Below are positions 12,301-24,664 of a stretch of DNA of 64,000 nucleotides, piece by piece; position 1 is the stretch's first letter; the number at the start of each line of letters is the position of its first letter. Both the position numbers and the translations under genes were made by a program. The stretch is from contig NC_069368.1 of the NCBI RefSeq assembly GCF_021730395.1, positions 10,248,001-10,312,000 on the forward strand, given 5' to 3'. The notes under the pieces are model-generated. The model saw only the letters and a program-made list of their open reading frames with translations, ran no database searches and had not been told where the DNA came from. This stretch comes from Mercenaria mercenaria (lineage: Eukaryota > Mollusca > Bivalvia > Venerida > Veneridae).

Positions 12301-13039
12301 GTTTTAACTATGTGATATAGCGTTTTAATTTCCTTAAACATTTAATTTAAGTTCAAAGTGCGGAAGAAACGTTTAAGGGCATATGTAAAATCACTGTACA
12401 TGTAAGACATTCAAGTTCATGACAAATTAGAAGATGTTATCATTGTAACGGCACTATTGGATGCCTGAGAGGGAAGAATATTTCCAACCATGGAAGATTG
12501 AAAGTTGAGATGAAAATGTGTTTAACATGAGTCAGCTATAAAATTTCTTATTGATTTTGAGACAGTTTAGGGTGAGACAAATTCTAATTTCTAAGGAAAT
12601 GCTTTAAAAGTTTGAACGGACAATATCAAACCGAGATTGCTATTATTTAGCTTGCTTTAGTTCTTAGCTTCCAGAAAAATCTTCATTTTTTTTATCTTAA
12701 AACGTGTCCGTAAACTTATTGATTTCAGTTTGAAAATATACTGAAGGTGCAATTACGACTAATCTGCACACTGGCTAATAACATGTAACTAAAACTGCTC
12801 TAAGATGATAAGACCTAAAAGAAGATTCACGAGTCAGGCAATACATGTAAATCGTAACACGTATGTCTTCATAATGGTATAAAATAAAATAAAACAGTCA
12901 CTAACTGGATACATCAGCCTTTGTGCAGCTTATAGTTTTGTCAACACGATGTCTTGCAATCATTTGAACGAGCTATGTTGTCTAGCTATAACATCGGAAT
13001 CCCATAACAAAGTATCAAGTGGTTTCTAAAATCAGTTCT

Positions 13040-13325
13040 TTTGTTTTGTTTGTTTTGGGTTTAACGCCGTTTTCAACAGTATTTCAGTCATGTTACGGCG
13101 GGCAGTTAACCTAACCAGTGTTCCTGGATTCTGTACCAGTACAAACCTGTTCTCCGCAAGTAACTGCCAACTTCCCCACATGAATCAGAGGTGGAGGACT
13201 AATGATTTCAGACACAATGTCGTTTATCAAATAGTCACGGAGAACATACGCCCCGCCTGAGGATCGAACTCACGACCCCGCGATCCGTAGACCGACGCTC
13301 TACCTACTGAGCTAAGAGGGCGGGC
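13040..13325 (-). mobile_element. tRNA-derived SINE (family 1), copy B
   Basis: Same family and orientation as 2390-2680, with tail TTTGGGTTTAACGCCG at the low end and tRNA-like head at the high end. Flanked by a 12-bp target duplication with one mismatch (AAAATCAGTTCT at 13028-13039, AAAATCAATTCT at 13326-13337). Full length; the head is without the local duplication seen in copy A. Confidence 0.9.
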
Positions 13326-13339
13326 AAAATCAATTCTAT

Positions 13340-15490
13340 CTGATGAAAATAATGGTTCATGTTTTAAGTGATTTGGTTAAGTGTTCTTTATTAATTACAC
13401 TTTATAATTCCGGCTCAAAAGGTATTGTTCTTTTCGCTCTAATAAGATTTAACTTAGCAAAAGGTTTCTTCTAGCGCATAAGTATTCAATATTCTGTCTG
13501 TTTTTAAGAATTATGTAGCAGGTGTTTAATATGACAGTGGTTAAAATATTTTGAATACTTTATTTGCATTTTACCGCAATATTAATATCCTTCTGAATTC
13601 TATGCGATTGACACACGCGTGCACCTGTATATATAAATACACATATGCATTTACGGATTGCAAAAAGAAGATAAAGACTGGTAAACAATAGATAAAAGGC
13701 AGCACCTGCAAGCCTGAACTCAAGCATTCGCAAATTGTAGCTAAACATATTACGCGAAAAGCGACAATTTCATTACGTGATTTTTTGGCGTGAGTCTATT
13801 TTCAGATCATACTCTATCATTATATTAATCTCTATTCTACCTTATCAAATAATTAATGTTCTATGCGAATTATTGTTCCTTGTTGGCCTGTTGTTAATGA
13901 CTTGCATTTCACAAGACTCATGGACTCATTGGCATAGATACTATTTGTAATAAATATTCTTGAGCCCAAGATGTCGGCGCCCTACTATAAATCAGATGCC
14001 TTTGACAATACCCATTACCTGCTCAGTCAAGTGTGAAAATGCAACCATAAGTATTCCTTTCCTTGCGAAGGAACAACAAAAGACTAAATCAAATTGAATT
14101 TACTACTGTGTTGCTTTAGTTGGGTTCTATGCTTTTAGAGATTTGTATGTTTGCTTTATTATAAATTGATAAAAGAACCCTTATATTTTCGTTCAAATCA
14201 ATGCTATTCTACAAATGAGTTCAAAATAAATATAACAAACATGCAAATAAATTTCCATCACAGCAAGCTTTGAAAGAAATATTTTTAAATCTACACACGT
14301 TTTATTTGTTTCCTTTTATCATTGCAGAAAAGTGAACCAATGTTACCTAGCTGAATCCAATATTTGAAGCTCTTAACGATTTTTCTATATTTAATGTGAT
14401 AAGCTATAATCATTATGTTCAAAATATACTATTGAAATTTGTCTCATTTTGATAATTTCACTTAAAAGAAATCACGAGAGGCCTGTATGATTTCATTTTG
14501 GTTTCATTTACCGAGGATCTTTGACAATTTATCTTATGCAATAAAACCATGTCACAATGGTTTAAAAAACACAAACGTTTAAAGCTGGCTTTCTAAAACC
14601 ACAATAAGGATGTTTAATGGGTATTATTTTCTCGTTTTTATACTTGGATTATTTAAACATCAAGCATAATTAAATTTGATCAGATTATAGTTGCATAAAT
14701 AAAATAACCGAAATAATTTAAATGGATTTTCATAGAGAACTTTAATTTCCTAAATGTAATTGCAACCTGAATTTTATTTTCACAATGTAAGACAGATACC
14801 ACTCTTAAAATAGACCATGTTTTTGCGCCACTGCAGTTTGACATTCTTGTTACATTTCACTTTGTTCCAAATAGTACTGTTGTAATAATGCATACTTAGG
14901 GTTCGTTCTTGTTCAGAATCAACCAGCTGATCCTCACTTTTTTCTGACTTCTCTATTATAAATGTTAAAGTATACCATTTGTATTATATGTCATTATGAA
15001 TAAAATCTGGAAAGTAGATCCCTCGGAAGCACCGAGAACAAGGCAAAGAGTGGTAATATTGTACTTTTTAAGTTTTATAATATCTTGATTTGTTTGGACT
15101 TTGTCGTGAAAGATGACTTTGTTGGGATCTATTACATTGTAAATTTCAAATATTATTTTTTATAACTGACGCCAAACGTGAAAGAGGGTGTTATTAAACA
15201 GAAGATTTTCATTAAAAATATTTCCATGCAAACTTTTACAAAATGGGAAAATACATTTTTATCATAAAATCGTCATTATTAAACATATTATACGATCTGC
15301 TCGGAGACTTTTAGAATGATATAGTTATGTAAAGTAACTTTCCATAATCACACTGATACGAACTAGATGGATCAAAGAATATTAGGAACAGTTTCTTACA
15401 TCTCTGCAACTTGAAACTACTCGACGGATTTTTTCCACCTCTTGATTAATATCAAGTTTTGCATAGCATGTATACATTGTACATGATACT
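13340..15490. other. Anonymous AT-rich DNA, no gene seen
   Basis: No domain-bearing frame, RNA gene or element ends recognised. Short frames such as 13560-13748 (-) look like chance. Confidence 0.5.
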
Positions 15491-15492
15491 GA

Positions 15493-16591
15493 AAACAAGA
15501 GGGCCAAGATGGCCCTGGGTCGCTCACCTGAGAAACACACCATAATACACCATAACAGTGTAAACATAGACCTAGTGATTGCATGGAAAAAAATATTCTG
15601 ACCAAGTATCATTAAAATTGGAGCAAACACAAGTATTTCTTTTATTTGACCTAATGACCTACTTTTTGACCCCAGATGACCCAAATTCAAACTTGACCTA
15701 GATTTCATCAATGAAATCATTCTGACTAAATTTCATAAAGATCAATTGCAGCCTCTATTGCATACACAAGGTTTTTCTTTGATTTGACCTAGTGACCTAA
15801 TTTTTGACCCAAGATGACGCATATTCAAACTTAGCCAAGATTTTATCAAGGCAATTATTCTGACTGAATTTCATGAATATCAATTAAAAAATAAAGCCTC
15901 TATCGCATACACAAGGTTTTACTTTGATTTGACCTAATGACCTACTTTTTGACCCTAGATAACCCATATTCGAAGCTGACCTAGATTTCATCAAGGCAAT
16001 CATTCTGACCAAAATTCATGAAAATTAATTGAAAAATACAGCCTCTATCGCATACACAAGGTTTTTCTTTAATTTGACCTAGTGACCTAGTTTTTTAACC
16101 CCAGATGACCCATTTTCGAACTCGGCCTAGATCTCATCAAGGTTATCATTCTGACCAAAATTCATGAAGATAAGTTGAAAAATACAGCCTCTATTGCATA
16201 CACAAAGTTTTTCTTTGATTTGACCTAGTGACCTAGTTTTTGACTCCAGATGATCCATTTTAGAATTCGGGCTAGACTTCATCAGGGTAATCATTCTGAC
16301 CAAAATTCATGAAGATTAATTCAAAAATAGAGCCTCTATCGCATACACAAGATTTTTCTTTGATTTGACCTAGTGACCTAGTTTTTGACCCCAGATGACC
16401 CATTTTCGAACTTGGCCTAGATTTCATCAAGGTTATCATTCTGGCCAAATTTCCTGAAGATCAGTTGAAAAACTACAGCCTCTTTCGCATACACAGGCTA
16501 AATGTTGACGGACAGACAGGCGACAGACAGTCGACAGACAGACAGACGCCGGACATCGAGTGATCAGAAAAACTCACCTGAGCATTGCTCA
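15493..16591 (-). mobile_element. Hairpin-ended tandem-core element (DR2-rich type)
   Basis: The left end is AACAAGAG followed by the hairpin AGGGCCAAGATGGCCCT. The right end is ACTCACCTGAGCATTGCTCAG, itself a small hairpin, preceded by a run of 'gacagacag'. The core is six units of about 145 bp, each carrying TGACCT-N2-TGACCT at 15647, 15785, 15930, 16075, 16221 and 16366. On the minus strand the left end reads hairpin + CTCTTGTT, the same terminus as the elements at 59774-62424, whose core is homologous in reverse orientation. Non-autonomous; a Helentron-associated (HINE-like) origin is plausible but unproven. Confidence 0.75.
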
Positions 16592-17405
16592 GAAATAAAA
16601 AGAAGAGAGTGAAAATACGTTGAAGTTACTGGTGATAGGACAAAAGAATATTGGAGAAATCAAAAGAAGAGAGTGAAAATACGTTGTAACTACTGGTAAA
16701 AAGACAAAAGGAATATCGGAGAAATAAAAAGAAGAGATGTAAAATACGTTGCAGTTACTGGTAAAAAGACAAAAGGAATATTGGAGAAATAAAAAGAAGA
16801 GAGTGAAAATACGTTGTAATTACTGGTGAAAGGACAAAAGAATATTGGAGAAATAAAAAGAAGAGAGTGAAAACACGTTGTAACTACTGGTAAAAAGGCA
16901 AAAGGAATATTGGAGAAATAAAAAGAAGAGAGTGAAAATACGTTGTAGTTACTGGTAAAAAGACAAGAGGAATATTGGAGAAATAAAAAGAAGAGAGTGA
17001 AAATACGTTGTAGTTTATTGGAGAAATAAAATGAAAAGAGTGAAAATACGTTGTAGTTGCTGATAAAAAGGCAAAAGGAATATTGGAGAAATAAAAAGAA
17101 GAGAGTGAAAATACGTTGTAGGTACTGGTAAAAAGGCAAAAGGAATATTGGAGAAATAAAAAGAAGAGAGTGAAAATACGTTGTAGTTACTGGTAAAAAG
17201 ACAAGAGGAATATTGGAGAATTCAAAAGAAGAGAGTGAAAATACGTTATAGTTACTGGTAAAAAGGCAAAAGGAATATTGGAGAAATAAAAAGAAGAGAG
17301 TGAAAATACGTTGTAGCTACTGGTAAAAAGGCAAAAGGAATATTGGAGAAATCAAAAGAAGAGAGTGAAAATACGTTGTAGTTACTGGTAAGAAGGCAAG
17401 AAGAA
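16592..17405. repeat. 63-bp minisatellite, about 13 units
   Basis: Tandem units of about 63 bp with the landmarks 'aagaagagagtgaaaatacg', 'ttgtagttactggtaaaaag', 'acaaaaggaatattggag'. One unit near 17010-17035 is shortened. The array starts exactly where the preceding element ends. The 149-residue minus-strand frame across it is a by-product of the period being divisible by three. Confidence 0.95.
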
Positions 17406-17409
17406 AATT

Positions 17410-18769
17410 GATTTCTCCATTATGTAAAGTTAACTTCCTTAATTTATTTATCAGGATACACTGAACCAATATCATATCAATAAGTTTCGACCACTGGTCA
17501 TTTTCACAGTATCGGCATGTTTTGTCTAAATGTGTCTAAAGATACATTGCCTTTCTGGTGTGTTACGTTTCAGCATTTGATGACTTTCTTCTTTTCAGAT
17601 TTTATTAGTTTATTAAACCATAAAATTGCACTCTCATTTATCACTTCCTGTGCAAATCAAACACGTACTAATAAACAAAATTTATTTGTAATCAACTCCT
17701 TTAGTTAGTTTGCAGATCTTAAACTACATTTAACTTAAAAACTCTTTTAAATTTGATATATAAATTTGATATATATCGGGATTATTTGGATGTTTCTGAT
17801 ACAATTCCTACGAATTAGCTCTGTTATATAAAATATAAAAATGTTTGATTATGATTAAAAAACATAAAATGTTTTGTTATGATTATAAGACATAAATATG
17901 TTTTGTTACGTTTAATAAACATAAAGAAGTTTTGTTATGATTAGTTATTAATTGATGATCTTGATGAGAATGATACCTAGCGGATATCTGAATCCGAACA
18001 TGTTTATATGTATTTTGTAATAAAACTTATTTTTGTAAAACAAGTTCTTGGCAAAAAGCAGCAGTAAAATAACAAAAACGAAAAACACCGTTTATTCCGC
18101 TTAGCCGAGGACAGATGATTCGCAAATGCACGAAAGGCCCTTTAATAAGTCAATTGAACTGAAGGGACAACATCGGTTATATCAATCTGATTTTAGGAAT
18201 GTTAGCATCATTTATTAAAAGGTTCAATGAATAGTTCGAATGTTTTACTTTGATTAATGCACAAAATGTCAGCTGTAATACAGTAGCATATATGTTTTAC
18301 AGTGAATTATCGAAATATAAGAGTGAAATATATCTGGTATTTTCCTGGTGAAAAGTATCAAACACATTCCCCACTGGTCAGAAGCTATAGAATGGGTAAA
18401 TCTAGTCAAAACATGAAATTAAAAACATGTTTTGCATGTAAGATCAAAATACCTCTCACACATATCACACACCGTATCTTACATTTTCACACGGGGCTAT
18501 ATGCTTCTAGTGACAATATTGGGTCTGGTGTTCACTCGTGAAAAATATTTCAATCTTGCACTGAAACAAGTAAATTTTCTCTCTATAATTCGCTCATTGG
18601 ACTGATAACAGTTTTATCTATCTTATAGACAGAGAAATGTCTGAGAGAGTATTCGCTTCGTTTCAGGATTACTATAAAACATTAGAGTATTATAGCGTAT
18701 TGATAAAAGTTATCGTAAAAGACCATGCATTATTCATCTACAGGAATATATATAGTATCGCTTAAGCAA
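17410..18769. other. Anonymous DNA with a small tandem repeat
   Basis: No gene seen. It contains three loose units of about 35 bp at 17836-17945 ('aaatgttttgttatgatta...acata') and a doubled 'aaatttgatatat' at 17750-17777. Confidence 0.55.
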
Positions 18770-19540
18770 AATAAACAATTGATAAAGATAGTTAGATGCA
18801 CTTAAATTCATTTATGCTACAAGTATTAAAACTTTTTGCGAGAAGTTACTGCAACCATTTAAGCTCCAATACATAACTATCCCGAGTTCTCTGTCTACAA
18901 TTTAATGTGTCGATTAAACGATCCACTTGTACTTTTATTTCGGCCTTATAGCGTTGAAAACTGTTCTTTTCATGAGACGTTATTATTAAAATGGGAAAGT
19001 CTTGTAAAATATAAGTGGCGCTTGGGAAGCCTAGAACTATATTTGTCATTCATTTGACAGCTCTGTTTCTGTTTTAATACACTTCTGGTGAGAAATAAAT
19101 TATTTCGATCATAAGAAAGATGCAGACTTATATATTACTTAAGTGTAGTATAAATATTAATTTGTCAGCATCAAAAGAAAATAGACAAGCACGCGGGGAG
19201 CACGTGAAGCTAATTTGGCGTCTGATTTCCCGTGGGATTATTTTATAGTCTATGAAATCCGCGAGAGATTTTCTACACATTTTGACAGTGACGATGCTTT
19301 GAGCAAGCTCAGTTGTCAAGAAATTCACTTCTGATATATTTTAATATAGCATTATGCCACAGGGAAATATTATTACTCTGTCCGGAATGTTTAACCGGTT
19401 ACTTGAAGTTTATTGCAGTTGATGTGTTCTACTTTAATTTATGTTAACAGTGAAAACGCTTACAGTATTAGGACGATTACTTCATAATAAATACCGATGC
19501 ACCATAAAATATGTGCGACAAGATAAAATGGGGAAAGTAT
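18770..19540. repeat. Old dispersed duplication block, copy 3
   Basis: Aligns with 2700-3540, including 'aatgggaaagtcttgtaaaat', 'catttgacagctctgtttctg' and the core CGCGGGGAGCACGTGA...GGCGTCTGATTTCCCG. The core differs from copy 1 at roughly one base in five. Weaker similarity continues to 19540 ('...acagtgaaaacgctta'). Confidence 0.6.
19128..19328 (-). other. Candidate conserved small reading frame (copy 3)
   Basis: A 66-residue minus-strand frame starting MNFLTTELAQ and containing CRKSL, PREIRRQIS and TCSPR, all shared with the frame at 3130-3324. Two independent duplicate copies keeping the same frame open is suggestive but could be chance over about 65 codons. No known domain. Confidence 0.25.
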
Positions 19541-22085
19541 GCATATCTATTTAACAAGTATATGGATTCTCTGCGAGGTAAAACAAGTTTTCAAATAATA
19601 ACGTGAAATATGCCTAAAATTGCTTAAAGTTTAAAAAACAACTTCACTCAGCATTGCATTGTACTGATCTTGGCTAGCTGATATCTACATTAACTATATA
19701 CCTTCCGTATAAGATTCTGCCCAGTGGTACCCACCTAGTTACTGTTCTGTGTTCGGTTAGAGTTTACTTTTGGTTCTTGTACAATGTTGTTAAGACTACC
19801 ATTATTCCTTTAAAACAATAGATAAATCTATGGAGATATAGAACACGAAATCCCCGAAAACGAGAAAAACGCTTAAAAATTAAAAAAACAATATGATCGC
19901 GTTTAAGCATAAAATGAACACCAAAACACAGTGATAGCAATCTCAGTTCGATTTAAACTCATCATTAGAAGTAATGTACAACGCAAAACCATTCATTTTC
20001 TAGTTCCGGCTATAGTGGAGCCCTATTATACTACAATTAAGTTGACCCCATGATCCCAATGATCCCAATGAATAGAAATGAGTTTAGTACGGATCCACTT
20101 TATATGGACGCCAAACGACACTTAAAACTTCTGTTTTAAGAAGTATCGTAATTTGAATTCTCAAATGATATGCATAATAGTAGAAAAGTCAAAAAACCCG
20201 ATATTTTGAGAGAAAAACAACACCAAATCATAGAAAGAAAGGTTTGTTTTACATGACAATTGAACTGCATATAAAACATGCATATTACTCTACAAAACGA
20301 TTGTCAACATTGAATGTCGGAAAAGGACTGCATAAAGGGGCTACACTTTCGGATAGTTCAACGCCTTTAAAAACTCACCATTTTCAAAGAACTGTTACAT
20401 ATCTTCATAATGTCCCAGTGCTAAAATTTTACATAACTAGGAACGTAGATTTCAGCAATTGTTTACTTTTATTTCTTTACAAAAGGCATTCATTTTCAAA
20501 GTGGGACAACTTATTTAGAATATTTTAAGTATCGAGTCGTACAGTACGGTAGAGATTGTTGGTTAAGATGTTGTTTGTTTACCAAATATTCCTGTGTTTT
20601 GATATTATACTCCCAAACCTTAATTTTGGCACTTTGCTGGCTTGATAATTTAGAAACTCAGTTTGTTTGATCTTTCTATTTACTTTGAAGGTCTCACGAC
20701 ACAAACGATTTGTTATTATGTGTGCCAAATGGAATGTATCCCCATGTGTATGTACACATCTTTGTGATTTAAATCTGTGTTGTACTGTTTCCCTTCAAAA
20801 TATCACAGCTCTTTGAGAAGCTCATTATAGGCAAGTGGAAAATCTATGTAATTGCATTAAGGCTTGATTTTAAAGCCTGAATGAACATTACGAGTTCTCT
20901 ATCAGTAAATGGCGATGTAGTGGGCCCACATTTATTAACAGTGTAAAACCGGGTTTGTCATTGAAATTATTATTATTATTATCATCATTATTATTATTAT
21001 ATAAAACAATTACTACTAAGGATTTAGTGCAGTTAGCACACATATTTCCAAAACATTAACAACTCGGATTAGGGACATCTGTCTATCAATAACAACCAGG
21101 GATTAGGAGCAGTTAGCACAAATATCTATCAATCAACAACTACATAGGAATAATAGCATTTAACACAAAAATCTACACATCTTGTAACACAAACATTATT
21201 TCCGTGCGTGTCGCAATAAATAACACTAAGCAAAATTACGTCATTAAGATTGAATGAATATATGTGAGATTTCTACTCGTAGAACTAAACTCCGCTGTGC
21301 TGTATGGCGAAACAAGTGTTTCATACGAAAAATTCAATTTCAAAATAATCTCTTTAAAGCAGTGCCATGAACGAAGTAATATAGATATTCCATGCGCTTT
21401 TATCTACAAAATACCCTTGCAGTTGATGAGACTATAGAAGATTTCTCGAAAGTGTTGGTCAAGAAATCACTTTTACTTTCAATTAATTTCAAGCAAAGGT
21501 ATCTGAAATGAGATGTTGCATTTGAATGAATCTCACATCGAAATAGAACGTTGTGTTTTACAACACGACAACGCATGATTTAGGGTTCACAAAGCAGTAT
21601 TGTTACCAATGCTTTGTCTTGTTATATTTCCTAATCCTTTGGAATCACAGAATTCTTTCATTTATCTAGAAACATTTTCTGGCACTTCACAATGACGGAG
21701 CTCATTCATTTACTTACATGTGTTACATAAAAGAATTTTTTATCTTATTATATAAGAAACATATTTTCTTTTTAATTTATGTTTTTAAACACATTATTTC
21801 ACGATTTAAAGTTTCTAAACGTTGAATTTTCAATGTGATCATACCAGACATATTTCATCATTCACTGAAAAACATGCAATAAAATGCATTTGCATTTGTC
21901 TGATTTCTTTCATCTCGCATCAATTGTCTTACCAGGTTCAGAACACAGATGTGCTTGAACCATTAAAATTGGCTTAAGTGTTAAAAGTTTAGGCGTAAAA
22001 GCACAATTATGTGTGGGTTGTATAAAGATCTTAGTAATAATTAAATTTTATCAAATTGTGTTTCTCTAAAACCAATTTCAGTCAA
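19541..22085. other. Anonymous DNA with simple and degenerate repeats
   Basis: No gene seen. It holds an ATT/ATC microsatellite at 20966-21001 and a degenerate tandem repeat at about 21010-21180: three units of roughly 60 bp sharing 'ggattaggagcagttagcac' and 'atctatcaat..aacaact'. The 94-residue frame at 20244-20528 has no recognisable features. Confidence 0.6.
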
Positions 22086-24664
22086 CAAAGGGGGGGTCCC
22101 AGTTAGGTGTCTGCGCAAAATGTTTTTTTATTTTATTTATACTTTGTGGTAATATACCTACATGTATTAAGTTTCATTAACAAGTGTTACTGTTACCAGT
22201 TTTGACTTACTTTTATAGATATTCACATTTAAAGTGGGTGGGGTAATCTGACATGTGACCAGCCAGGAACACAATTTCTGTTATTTTTTTAAAAATGGTT
22301 CTAACTTTTTACCTGAAACTTTCATGATAAAATAACTATGCAATGGACATTCACACAACATGTTGCATTTTAAATTGTACTGAATACTTTTTTCAGCACA
22401 GAGCCACAAAGTGGTCTAATAAAATTTACTGATTTTCAATGGACGAACTTTACCAAAAAGCTAAAACATTTTTCATTAGTTGAGATATTAAGGTGTTATT
22501 TTCAGCAGATATTGTAAACTAAATAAACATAAAAATGACAGTATATCAGTGTTCTCTGATTAATATTGGAAGAGTGGTACACTCTCAAACTGGGAAAAAG
22601 TTGGTGGGGTAAATAAATATTCGAAGCAACACTACAAAAATTGTGCAGTTGTTAAGAAATGGCCTCAGATTGTCTATTACTATCTTAATTTTATTAAATA
22701 CAGCATTGATTGATAAATTAACAAACAAAAATCCCACTTTATACATGTGTGTCATGGAAAAAGCATGGACCTTGAACATGACATGTAGACAAACCAAATA
22801 AACCCTGAAAGCTCAAAGTATTTAACAAAAGGTTTTGCCTGAGGCAGTATATTTTGGGGAAAGCTATTGTTCAAATTAACATTAAATTTTCTGCATTGAT
22901 TTTTCCATGGCACACATGTATTAAGTCTTATTAAAGAGAAAAATTTTTTGTTAAAATTTATCAACCAAGTCTGTAGGACACATGGTGTGCCCCCCACCCC
23001 CCACCCCCGACTGGTACATTTGTCACAAATAAGGGGAAATAATTCAAATGTTTGCAGTCTTAATGGGGTATAGCCTAAAAAAAATATGAAAAGGATTCAT
23101 TATTCTATACCATATACTTTTTGAGCTATGAGCATCACAAACAAAAAATCCACTATTTTGGCTATTTCAAGGGCCATAACTCTGTAATGAATGCTAAAAT
23201 TCTCAAGAAGAATGCCATGTGCAATGGTCACATTATGATAAAGACTCAAGCAAGGTTTCATGAATTTACATTTAAATACTTCTGAGTTAGGCACCGAGAA
23301 TACTTCTGAGTAAGGCACATAATTAGGTAAAAATGTGCATTTTTTTACTATTTCAGGGGCCATAACTCTGGAAATAGGGGACAGACCCAGAAAAAAAAGT
23401 AGGTGCGCAAGTTCATATCATAATAAACACTCATCAATTTATATTAAATACTTTTTGAGCTAGGCGTGTCACAAGGTGAAAATGTGCATTTTTGACTATT
23501 TCAGGGGCCATAACTCTAGAAATAGGGCGCGGACCCAGATTAAAAATAGGAGATGCGCAAGTTCATGTCATGATTAAGACTAATGCAAGGTTTCATGAAT
23601 CTATATCAAGTACTTTTTGAGCTAGGCGTGTCACAAGGTGAAAATGTGCATTTTTTACTATTTCAGGGGCCATAATTCCAGAAATAGGGGCGAAGCCAGA
23701 CGAAAAATAAGAGGTGTGCAAGTTCATATCATTATAAAGACTCATGCAAGATTTCATCAATTTATATCAAATACTTTTTGAGCTAGGCATGTCACAAGGT
23801 GAAAATGTGCATTTTTTTACTATTTCAGGGGCAGTAACTCTAAAATTAGGGGGCGGAGCCAGACGAAAAATTAAAGGTGCGCAAGTCCATATCATGATAA
23901 AGACTCTTGCAAGGTTTCATCAATTTCTATCAAATACTTTTTGAGCTAGGCGCGTCACGAACTTCGGACGCACGCACGGACGGATGGACGGACGGACGCA
24001 CGGACAAGAGCGAATTTATATGCCCCCACCACTCATTGGGGCACAATTAAGATAGTAATAGACAATCTGAGGCCATTTCGTAACAAATGCACAATTTTTG
24101 TAGTGTTGCTTCGAATATTTATTTACCCCACCCACTTTTACCCAGTTTGAGAGTGTACCACTCTTCCAATATTAATCAGAATATACTGATATACTGTCAT
24201 TTTTATGTTTATTTAGTTTACAATATCTGCTGAAAATAACACCTTAATATCTCAACTAATAAAAAATGTTTTAGCTTTTGGGTGAAGTTCGTTCATTGAA
24301 AATCAGTAAATTTGATTAGACCACTTTGTGGCTCTGTGCTGAAAAAAGTATTCAGTACAATTTAAAATGCAACATGTTGTGTGAATGTCCATTGCATAGT
24401 TATTTTATCATGAAAGTTTCAGGTAAAAAGTTAGAACCATTTTTAAAAAAATAACAGAAATTGTGTTCCTGGCTGGTCACATGTCAGATTACCCCACCCA
24501 CTTTAAATGTGAATATCTATAAAAGTAAGTCAAAACTGGTAACAGTAACACTTGTTAATGAAACTTAATACATGTAGGTATATTACCACAAAGTATAAAT
24601 AAAATCAAAAAACATTTTGCGCAGACACCTAACTGGGACCCCCCCCCCCCCCCCCCCCCCTTTG
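22086..24664. mobile_element. Foldback element with 0.6-kb terminal inverted repeats
   Basis: Arms 22086-22690 and 24045-24664 are inverted complements over about 600 bp, close to identical by eye. They begin CAAAGGGGGGGTCCCAG and end in the complement of that, ...GGGACCCC...CTTTG. The G tract is 7 long on the left and the matching C tract is 22 long on the right. 'aa' flanks both ends, so a 2-bp target duplication is possible. The interior holds about 300 bp of unique DNA and then a separate tandem-core element (22984-24044). No transposase frame, so non-autonomous. Confidence 0.85.
22984..24044. mobile_element. Tandem-core element nested in the foldback element
   Basis: About five units of 150-190 bp marked by 'tatttcaggggccataactctg' and 'tactttttgagctaggcgtgtc'. 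The array is followed by a GGACGGACG-rich stretch, an ACAAGAGCG motif and a terminal hairpin TGCCCCCACC...TTGGGGCA. The left end, TGTGCCCCCCACCCC, is roughly complementary to the right end. The unit length is like that of BIV160, an old bivalve satellite; sequence kinship was not checked. Minus-strand frames here are shadows of the repeat. Confidence 0.7.

Noticed and set aside
15493-16591. CRISPR-like array
   Set aside because: Regular spacing, but the whole ~145-bp unit is repeated, there are no short repeats with unique spacers, and the host is an animal.
16690-17139. 149-aa minus-strand frame rich in Phe/Ser/Leu
   Set aside because: Lies wholly in the 63-bp minisatellite, whose period is a multiple of three.
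20966-21001. Trinucleotide run as a possible retroposon tail
   Set aside because: No LINE or SINE body could be recognised on either side, unlike the run at 39781.
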